A stretch of 64,000 nucleotides of DNA, taken from contig JAHKAA010000037.1 of assembly GCA_018825965.1 (NCBI GenBank), positions 1 through 64,000 of the forward strand, in the 5' to 3' direction. This document shows, piece by piece, positions 1 through 5,980 of this stretch. Under the pieces are notes generated by a model. The model did not search any database. It had not been told where the DNA came from and saw only the letters and a list, made by a program, of their open reading frames with translations. Position numbers and translations under genes: made by a program. This DNA is from Gammaproteobacteria bacterium. Its GTDB lineage: Bacteria > Pseudomonadota > Gammaproteobacteria > Enterobacterales > Alteromonadaceae. Numbering within the stretch: the stretch's first letter is position 1; the number at the start of each line of letters is the position of its first letter.

Positions 1-119
1 CCCGACGATTTCGTCTTAATCCCCTTAGTTGGCGGGGCAGTGCTTTGGCATCAAAAGCGCCTGGATGCGATTATTCAATCAGGTCTTAATCCCCTTATTT
101 GGCGGGGCAGTGCTTTGGC
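1..119 (-). CRISPR. CRISPR array 1, leader-proximal end (continues left of window)
   Basis: Two 37-bp repeats at 13-49 and 83-119 are separated by a 33-nt spacer (50-82). On the plus strand each repeat starts GTCTTAATCCCC and ends GGCAGTGCTTTGGC. Read on the minus strand it begins GCCAAAGCACTGCCCC and ends AAGGGGATTAAGAC. The AT-rich leader lies to the right, so the array should be transcribed leftward. The ATTAAGAC end resembles the 3' ends of type III-associated repeats, but that typing is inference and no cas gene is present. The left part lies outside the window. Confidence 0.9.
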
Positions 120-325
120 TGCAAGCTGTTTTTTCTTTTAACAAAATCAACAACTTGCAATCAAATTTTTCGCACTGTTTTATAGGTACAAAGTTTGCTA
201 TTTTTTTAACGCCTTTGTAACTGTTTTTTAAAGAGCATTTAGTTTCTCTGCCAAAGCTGAATTACTATACGTGGCTGAACTATTTATTCAATAAATTCCT
301 CGACTTTAGTCTCGATTTCACTCCA
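120..325 (-). promoter_or_regulatory. CRISPR leader 1 with leftward promoter
   Basis: AT-rich sequence directly follows the last repeat and is almost identical to 2777-2982 (constant offset 2657 bp). On the minus strand it holds a promoter-like pair: TTGAAT (286-291) and TATAGT (264-269) with a 16-bp spacer, pointing into the array. Sequence beyond 325 no longer matches the second copy, so the duplicated block ends there. Confidence 0.7.
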
Positions 326-389
326 GTAGCTCATAACAAGCCATTACCATACTATGCAATGTGGACCGAAGTCAGGCTGTTAGGACAAA

Positions 390-408
390 GGGCGACCATA
401 AAGGTCGC
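390..408. repeat. Dispersed palindrome, truncated copy at a deletion junction
   Basis: GGGCGACC and GGTCGC arms around a short AT core match the palindromes at 2160, 3066 and 11732. This copy runs straight into the amidohydrolase fragment at 409, whereas in the intact copy the palindrome (3066-3086) and the same gene position (3596) are about 510 bp apart. The palindrome therefore marks the breakpoint of a deletion in the left-hand copy. Confidence 0.7.
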
Positions 409-778
409 ACCATTTTGGCGTAGGATTTGCCGTAACGATCTGCTGTGGCTTGGTCCGGAATATCCAGTTCAGCGCGGGCATAAGAGCGTTGAATATCAGG
501 CGGCAGATGGGCAACTATAGTGCGCCACGGCTCGCCCACTGTGCCATCGGTTTTTTTCAGGAAATCAAAAGTAGCCAGTGTTGGGTCGACAGTCACATTA
601 TTGGTTTTTAACAGCCGGATAAAATCCTGCACTGCTTTGCCTTGTAAATCCAAATCGGCCACTTGTTTGGCGGGCAGGTAAAAACGGTCTAAGGTGCGGG
701 TGTCAGTGTAGGGTTTGACTAAAAAATTCAGCATCAGCTGATTAATATGCTGAATTTCATCAAAACCAGCAGCAATGT
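409..778 (-). pseudogene. Fragment of exported amidohydrolase gene
   Basis: This matches the amidohydrolase gene at 3596-3965 at a constant offset (3187 bp) with only a few base changes, and corresponds to roughly residues 435-554 of that 696-residue protein. It lacks the signal peptide, the HGH metal site and the C-terminal part, so it cannot be functional. Its right end (about 765-778) loses similarity just before the toxin-antitoxin region. It is a leftover of the segmental duplication that also copied the CRISPR leader. Confidence 0.9.
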
Positions 779-929
779 CGACTACCTTGTGAGACAGGCT
801 AACACCTCAGTGCAATAGCCCAGCGACTCCCGCTGAATTCTGCATCTTGAAGTTACTTGGGTATATATGAAAACGCATCCTTCGGCGTTGAGTGGGAGCG
901 GGTTGTTTTGAATGAATGGATAACAATGA

Positions 930-979
930 TTGACAGTGTGTACTTTACCTATCAAAATGATGGGTATCAACTTGATAGG
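930..979 (+). promoter_or_regulatory. Promoter and operator-like palindromes of the toxin-antitoxin pair
   Basis: A consensus -35 TTGACA (930-935) is followed 17 bp later by CAAAAT (953-958). Overlapping it are TATCAA at 950-955 and 965-970 and TTGATA at 972-977. These form the near-perfect palindrome TATCAACTTGATA and a wider pair CCTATCAA/TTGATAGG. This arrangement fits autorepression by the downstream HTH protein. The binding itself is inference. Confidence 0.5.
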
Positions 980-985
980 TGATTC

Positions 986-1327
986 ATGAGCAAAAGTGAA
1001 CCTCAAGGAGTAGATGAGTTTCCTCTGACGGAAGGAACGGCCAGACAGATCATCAATAATCTGGCTGAATACCACACGGACAGGATCCGCTGGAGTAAAC
1101 ACGTTAAAGAACGGATGCAGGAACGAGGCGTGACCACCGGTCAAATACTGACGCTGCTTAAGAGCAAGCACTCCGTGTTTCGGGAGGGACCGTATCAGGA
1201 ATCGAATGGTGACTGGAAATTTAATCTCAAAGGTTTGGCCGCAGGTACAGTGATAGAACTGGCCGTGGCCCTGAAAAATCATCAACAGACGCCAAGCTCC
1301 GTGCTCGTTACTGTCTGGATTAGTTAA
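986..1327 (+). CDS. DUF4258-like putative toxin
   Basis: A 113-residue protein. Residues ~36-105 carry a DUF4258-type pattern: IRWSKHVKERMQERGV, a helix with LLKSKHSVFREGPYQE, then alternating strands ending in VLVTVWIS. The basic His/Arg-rich start (KHVKERMQERG) is typical of this small RNase-like family, which often sits beside an HTH partner gene. The next gene starts 11 bp after the stop, so the two are cotranscribed. It starts with ATG behind AGGTG. The family assignment is from motif memory; toxicity is inference. The pair sits between two duplicated CRISPR leaders. Confidence 0.65.
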   Translation: MSKSEPQGVDEFPLTEGTARQIINNLAEYHTDRIRWSKHVKERMQERGVTTGQILTLLKSKHSVFREGPYQESNGDWKFNLKGLAAGTVIELAVALKNHQQTPSSVLVTVWIS

Positions 1328-1338
1328 GGAGATCAACT

Positions 1339-1785
1339 ATGTATCATTACAGTGAATGTGGTTTATCGAATGTGCATTTGGTTAATGGCTTTACGGTTGA
1401 GGTGATTGACGGTGAGGAATACACCAGTATTGATGATATGAACGGTCTTCACAGAACTATTGCTCAAGCCATTGTTGACTTCAACAGACCACTGACTCAT
1501 GAGGAATTTAAGTTTTTGCGTATTGAGCTGAATGTTTCTCAAAAAATGCTGGGGACACGTTTCGGTGTTGATGAGCAGACCATTGCACGTTACGAAAAAG
1601 GCCAGACAAAAATCCCACGTACGACAGATGTAGCTTTAAGAACCCTGTACATGGAAAGTCAGGAAAAGAATAATCCTGTCAGTTATTTCTTGGATTTACT
1701 GACCGACACTGAAGCCAAAGCAGCAGCGCAAGATATAAAGTTAAAACTGGAAGAAGTAGGCGACCACTGGGAAGTTGCAGCCTAG
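1339..1785 (+). CDS. XRE-type HTH antitoxin/regulator
   Basis: A 148-residue protein. The N-terminal region (MYHYSECGLSNVHLVNGF) is the conserved head of regulators found next to DUF4258 genes. Residues ~55-105 form a helix-turn-helix of XRE type: LNVSQKMLGTRFGVDEQTIARYEKG. The gene has a strong ribosome binding site (AAGGAGA) and follows the putative toxin by 11 bp. It probably neutralises its partner and represses the operon through the TATCAA/TTGATA palindromes upstream of 986. The DNA-binding call is strong; the antitoxin role is inferred from context. Confidence 0.7.
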   Translation: MYHYSECGLSNVHLVNGFTVEVIDGEEYTSIDDMNGLHRTIAQAIVDFNRPLTHEEFKFLRIELNVSQKMLGTRFGVDEQTIARYEKGQTKIPRTTDVALRTLYMESQEKNNPVSYFLDLLTDTEAKAAAQDIKLKLEEVGDHWEVAA

Positions 1786-2033
1786 ACACTTCATCCACTG
1801 GAGGTGTTTGGGGCTTGCCGTTGGTAACACAGTCAATGCGGTTGGCGAGGCAACTGGTAATGCGATGGATGGGAAAGGATTCGCTGTCGACGATAGTGGT
1901 GCGACTAATGCCGGATCTGTGGGTGATATGGCATTAGTCGCACCAGGTCCCGCCGCTGGGGCAGCTGCGCCAAGGGTTACCGGGCAACCAAAATCACAGT
2001 TTGCTGTCCTCCGACAGCAATATTGTAAAAAGC
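1786..2033. other. Non-coding or decayed stretch with two strong hairpins
   Basis: I see no convincing gene. The region has a perfect 15-bp inverted repeat, GGTGCGACTAATGCC (1898-1912) with its complement at 1930-1944 around a 17-nt loop. It also has an 8-bp hairpin TTGCTGTC/GACAGCAA (2001-2020). Neither is followed by a clear T tract. An open plus-strand frame through it is Gly/Ala/Val-rich and resembles a low-complexity gene remnant rather than a known protein. Confidence 0.4.
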
Positions 2034-2776
2034 AATGCGATTTTTTTATTTGGCTTGTCGGTGCTTTGGCCATTAAGTCTGATTTGGCAGATAAAGTGTA
2101 TGGTCTTAATCCCCTTATTTAACGGGTAATCAATGCTTTAACTTGGAGCCATAGTGTAGGGGCGACCTTTATGGTCGCCCGTAGAGGTTTGGAAATCTTG
2201 TACTTTTAAGATAGTGCTTTGGCCCTAATGTGTGCAGCATTCAAGACCTGCCCCCCGCTTTCCTTCTTATTTGGCGGGGCAGTGCTTTGGCCGTAGACAT
2301 TATGTATAAACTAATAGAAATACTGTCTTAATCCCCTTAGTTGGCGGGGCAGTGCTTTGGCCCCTGTGCGGAGCTAACCTGTGCGGAGCTGACCGTCTTA
2401 ATCCCCTTAGTTGGCGGGGCAGTGCTTTGGCACGAATGGGTTTATAAAACAGCACAACTGTTGGTCTTAATCCCCTTAGTTGGCGGGGCAGTGCTTTGGC
2501 CAATACTGCGGGTATGTCCCTCCGTATATAAAGTCTTAATCCCCTTATTTGGCGGGGCAGTGCTTTGGCGAGGAATTAGTGTATGGACTTCAAGAGTGAT
2601 GTCTTAATCCCCTTATTTGGCGGGGCAGTGCTTTGGCGCTAAGCATAAACAAATGAAGCAACAAAGACAGTCTTAATCCCCTTTATTGGCGGGGCAGTGC
2701 TTTGGCTTGAAGGAGTGCGACATATACCTCACGTCATTGGTCTTAATCCCCTTTATTGGCGGGGCAGTGCTTTGGC
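2034..2776 (-). CRISPR. CRISPR array 2 with decayed leader-distal end
   Basis: Seven good 37-bp repeats start at 2325, 2395, 2464, 2533, 2601, 2670 and 2740, with spacers of 31-33 nt. Leftward the repeats decay: one at 2255-2291 has a mutated outer half, 2213-2223 is only a repeat end, 2103-2139 keeps only its start, and ~2034-2070 keeps only its end. The intervals still have spacer length (33, 31, 32 nt). Repeat cores change in steps from the leader: TTTATTGG twice, TTATTTGG twice, then TTAGTTGG three times. The leader is on the right, so transcription is leftward. No cas genes are nearby. The type III-like assignment rests only on the repeat end ATTAAGAC. Confidence 0.93.
2160..2180. repeat. 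Dispersed palindrome inside the decayed array end
   Basis: GGGCGACC/GGTCGCCC arms around a 5-bp core form the same palindrome seen at 390, 3066 and 11732. It lies between a half-lost CRISPR repeat (2103) and a repeat end (2213), so it appears to have been inserted into, or to have rearranged, the old end of the array. Confidence 0.75.
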
Positions 2777-2982
2777 TGCAAGCTGTTTTTTCTTTTAACA
2801 AAATCAACAACTTGCAATCAAATTTTTCGCACTGTTTTATAGGTACAAAGTTTGCTATTTTTTTAACGCCTTTGTAACTATTTTTTAAAGAGCATTTCGT
2901 TTCTCTGCCAAAGCTGAATTACTATACGTGGCTTAGGTATTTATTCAATAAATTCCTCGACTTTAGTCTCGATTTTACTCCA
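2777..2982 (-). promoter_or_regulatory. CRISPR leader 2 with leftward promoter
   Basis: This is the second copy of the leader, matching 120-325 with few differences. The promoter pair is conserved: minus-strand TTGAAT (2943-2948) and TATAGT (2921-2926), 16-bp spacer. The leader abuts two repeats of the newest type (TTTATTGG core), as expected if spacers are gained here. Confidence 0.7.
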
Positions 2983-3065
2983 ACGACCTGCACCGCCAAA
3001 GGGGGTTGCAGGCCTTGACGAGATAGAGTTTAGGTATTGCCCGGTTATGAAGGGATTAAGACCGC

Positions 3066-3086
3066 GGGCGACCATAAAGGTCGCCC
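3066..3086. repeat. Dispersed palindrome downstream of amidohydrolase gene
   Basis: GGGCGACC/GGTCGCCC arms around ATAAA. It lies between leader 2 and the 3' end of the amidohydrolase gene. No T tract follows, so a terminator role is unclear. Confidence 0.75.
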
Positions 3087-3168
3087 CTACAGTTTCTATG
3101 CAATTTAACCTTTATGTATTCACCGTCAGCAGACTGATTGCAAAAAGCAAGGCGATGACCCGTGGCTC

Positions 3169-5259
3169 TTAATGCAAATGCCGGTGTCCTTGCCGTGTTT
3201 TGCCGCCCCCTTGTCCTGCTTCAGTTGCAAAGTCGCGGATCTTTACCTGGTCTTTGACAAAAGGTTCAACGCCCAGCTTGCGGTATAAGTCAGTTGGAAC
3301 CATAGCTTTGCCCTGGGTGATCACCAACGCCAGTTTGCGGATATCGGCAATATTTTGGGTGGGGTCGCCATCAACCAGCAATAAGTCGGCGTCAAAACCT
3401 ACTTTAATCTGGCCTTTGTGTTGTTCTACTTTGCTGTAACGGGCACCGTTGAGGGTTGCAACCTGCAAAGCTTCGGCTGCTGTCAGGCCAGCTTTGACCA
3501 ATAACTCCAGTTCACCTTGCAAGGTAAAACCTGCCAGCTCGTCTGTGCCTGCCACCACCGGAATACCGGCTTTGTACATCAAACCAACAAACTCGACCAT
3601 TTTGGCGTAGGATTTGCCGTAACGATCTGCTGTGGCTTGGTCCGGAATATCCAGTTCAGCGCGTGCATAAGAGCGCTGAATATCAGGCGGCAGATGGGCA
3701 ACTATAGCGCGCCACGGCTCGCCCACTGTGCCGTCGGTTTTTTTCAGGAAATCAAAAGTAGCCAGTGTTGGGTCGACAGTCACATTATTGGTTTTTAACA
3801 GCCGGATAAAATCCTGCACTGCTTTGCCTTGTAAATCCAGATCGGCCACTTGTTTGGCGGGCAGGTAAAAACGGTCTAAGGTGCGGGTGTCAGTGTCGGG
3901 TTTGACTAAAAAATTCAGCATCAGCTGGTTAATATGCTGAATTTCATCAAACCCTGCCGCTATGGCGTCTTCAGCTTTGAGAAAAGCCGGTACATGGCCG
4001 CTGACCCGCAAACCACGGCTGTGAGCGTAAGTCACGGTTTCTTTAAGAATTTCTTTTGGAAAGGAATTATAAATTTTCAGCTGCGGATAACCATGGGCTG
4101 CATACCAGTCGATGGCATTTTTGGCTTCAGCTAAGTCTTTGATCACAAAACCATTGCGGGCAGAATAGGCGCTTTCGCCTTCTAAAAAGCCTGTTGGAAC
4201 TATGGTCGGGGCCAACAACTTATCCGCACTGATTTCATCCATCATCTGTTGCAAAGTAGCGTTGTCATTACCCATATCCCGTAAGGTGGTGACGCCTGCT
4301 GCTAAATGCAGCGGGCCTTCCCAACGCGAAAGGTGGCCATGCATATCAAACAAACCTGGCAATACAATACGGTTGGCAGCGTCTATTTCATGGGCGACCG
4401 GGCTTTGTAAGGTTCCGGCTGGCACTATGCTGGTGATTTTGCCCCGCAGCAGGTAAATGTCGCTGCTTGCGCTTAGTTTCAGGCTTTGGCTGTCAAAAAT
4501 ACGGGCATTACGCACTACAGTCAGGCCGGTTAACTTTTTGGGTAAGCCAGCCAGTTTTTCCAGCAATACAATTTCTGCTTTTTGCTGCATCTCCAGCATA
4601 GCTTTAGCATTGTGCTGCCAGCCCTCTTCAATCAATGTCAGATAACCAGGGGCCAAATAGGCAAAAAGTCGTGGATTATCGCTTTTGGTGGCCCAGACAA
4701 AATTGGGTTCAAAACCTATTCCTGTTTGCACCAGCAATTGCACCTGCTGCTTTTCGCCGCCGTTATCGACCATCAATTCGCTGACGAGGTGCTGGGTTAA
4801 AGTGCCGCTTGGCAATAAAGGTAAAGAGTTTTTACCACTTTTCGCCATAGCAGCTATGGCAACAGAAGCCAGATAAGGCGAGCCATCGACCGGCAAATAC
4901 AGGGCATTGCTTGAGTAGGGGGCCTGGTGGTGTTGCTGGCCTGTGCTCCAGCTGGCGTTATTGCCTTCCACTTTAAAGCTTTCATTAATCACAGAGCCAA
5001 AAGTGGTATTGCCTTTGGCCTGATAATCTTTGATAAAACCTTCTTTGTTTAAGCTGATTTTTTCATCCAGTTCAGGGCCACGGCCATTGTCTTTAAAAAT
5101 ATAACGAACGCTGACTTCGCCGTTGTCACTGATCTTCACTATCTGCTCGCCGGCTTTGACGCCGTTGTCGACCAGAATAGTGTAAGAATACTGTTCATCC
5201 GCTTGTATAGCTGCGGCAAAAGCCAACAAAGTCAGCAGGCTTAATGCTTTGATTTTCAT
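3169..5259 (-). CDS. Exported amidohydrolase-family metalloenzyme
   Basis: A 696-residue protein with a signal peptide (MKIKALSLLTLLAFAAAIQA), so probably periplasmic. Residues ~30-240 form an N-terminal domain of unknown role. From ~250 the amidohydrolase fold begins (VVRNARIFD...ANRIVLPGLFDMHGH). Visible metal-site motifs are HGH (~306), a Lys in LKIYNS (~395), GHVP (~421), HINQ (~442) and GTDE (~570), the order expected for imidazolonepropionase/prolidase-like exported amidohydrolases. The substrate cannot be told. The tail is GGGKTRQGHRHLH. A 370-bp piece of this gene is duplicated as a pseudogene at 409-778. It appears to be monocistronic. Confidence 0.85.
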   Translation of the reverse strand: MKIKALSLLTLLAFAAAIQADEQYSYTILVDNGVKAGEQIVKISDNGEVSVRYIFKDNGRGPELDEKISLNKEGFIKDYQAKGNTTFGSVINESFKVEGNNASWSTGQQHHQAPYSSNALYLPVDGSPYLASVAIAAMAKSGKNSLPLLPSGTLTQHLVSELMVDNGGEKQQVQLLVQTGIGFEPNFVWATKSDNPRLFAYLAPGYLTLIEEGWQHNAKAMLEMQQKAEIVLLEKLAGLPKKLTGLTVVRNARIFDSQSLKLSASSDIYLLRGKITSIVPAGTLQSPVAHEIDAANRIVLPGLFDMHGHLSRWEGPLHLAAGVTTLRDMGNDNATLQQMMDEISADKLLAPTIVPTGFLEGESAYSARNGFVIKDLAEAKNAIDWYAAHGYPQLKIYNSFPKEILKETVTYAHSRGLRVSGHVPAFLKAEDAIAAGFDEIQHINQLMLNFLVKPDTDTRTLDRFYLPAKQVADLDLQGKAVQDFIRLLKTNNVTVDPTLATFDFLKKTDGTVGEPWRAIVAHLPPDIQRSYARAELDIPDQATADRYGKSYAKMVEFVGLMYKAGIPVVAGTDELAGFTLQGELELLVKAGLTAAEALQVATLNGARYSKVEQHKGQIKVGFDADLLLVDGDPTQNIADIRKLALVITQGKAMVPTDLYRKLGVEPFVKDQVKIRDFATEAGQGGGKTRQGHRHLH

Positions 5260-5385
5260 ATGAGTTCCATGGTTTTTTGTTCTGTCGGCTACAGCTTAAA
5301 ACAAATTAAGCTCAGGCCATATAAAAATTAAAGCCGGAGGATAGTGCAAGCAGGGATAAGGGCTGAGCAGAGTGCGGCAAGTGGT

Positions 5386-5428
5386 ATAAAAACAACAAGC
5401 GGGTTGGCGGAAAAATACGCAACCCGCT
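5386..5428 (-). terminator. Rho-independent terminator of the small secreted-protein gene
   Basis: The 9-bp stem AGCGGGTTG (5398-5406) with CAACCCGCT (5420-5428) is followed on the minus strand by TTGTTGTTTTTAT. It lies about 50 bp past the stop codon at 5476. Confidence 0.75.
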
Positions 5429-5475
5429 AACTATCACAAGTTAAATCTGTTCCCTACAGGCTTCAGACAAAAGCA

Positions 5476-5880
5476 TTATTGTTTTGTGTATTCGGCTGCT
5501 GCAGGGCCTTTTTTGACGACTTTGTAACCTACCTTGGCTTCCATTTTGTCGCAAATGTCAGAGCTTTCGCCCGGATTTACAAAACCTTTGTTCCCTACGT
5601 CTTCACATGTCCAGCGTTTGACTTCCTGCCAGTTTTTGGCTTTTAGCTCATCAGTAGTTTCAATTTTTTTCTTCATTCTGCTGATGGCTTCATCACATTG
5701 CTTTTTGTAGGACGCATCTTTGGTTCTGGCTTCGTACAGCAAACCTACTTTACCTGCTGTATCTGTTGAAATAAAACCGCAGAGGCGTGAGCCTGACTGA
5801 GCATGAGCCTGGCCTGCTGTTAATAAAAGCACTGCTGTTGCAGCAATAGATAAAGTGAAATGTTTCTTAAAGTTCATCAT
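5476..5880 (-). CDS. Small secreted protein of unknown function
   Basis: I do not recognise the family. The chosen start is the ATGATG at 5880 because CCGGAG stands 5-6 bp before it; an upstream in-frame start at 5913 lacks this. The 134-residue product has a clean signal peptide (MNFKKHFTLSIAATAVLLLTAG, cut after AHA). The mature part is Lys-rich with four cysteines (RLCGF, KQCDE, WTCED, DICDK), suggesting two disulfides in the periplasm or outside the cell. It ends in its own terminator and looks like a single-gene unit. Confidence 0.65.
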   Translation of the reverse strand: MMNFKKHFTLSIAATAVLLLTAGQAHAQSGSRLCGFISTDTAGKVGLLYEARTKDASYKKQCDEAISRMKKKIETTDELKAKNWQEVKRWTCEDVGNKGFVNPGESSDICDKMEAKVGYKVVKKGPAAAEYTKQ

Positions 5881-5980
5881 GTAACTCCGGTTGTGGTTGG
5901 GCGGGATGAGCACTACTTCCAGTATTCAAGTGTTCATCCGGTTAAAAAACTCCAGAATAAATACAACAGCTTGTGCTGAT

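Noticed and set aside
29..220. Open frame across the CRISPR repeats and leader (also 2341-2607 and 2686-2877)
   Set aside because: The translation is made of the repeat itself; there is no ribosome binding site and the repeat/spacer pattern explains it.
782..1336. Minus-strand open frame opposite the toxin gene
   Set aside because: Antisense of the DUF4258 gene, which has better start, operator and family signals.
1741..2122. Overlapping open frames on both strands
   Set aside because: Low-complexity translations that run into CRISPR repeat remnants; no ribosome binding site or known family.
3047..3059. AAGGGATTAAGAC, similar to the end of the CRISPR repeat but inverted relative to its position
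   Set aside because: Only 13 bp with one deletion, no second half and no spacer-length partner; could be chance.
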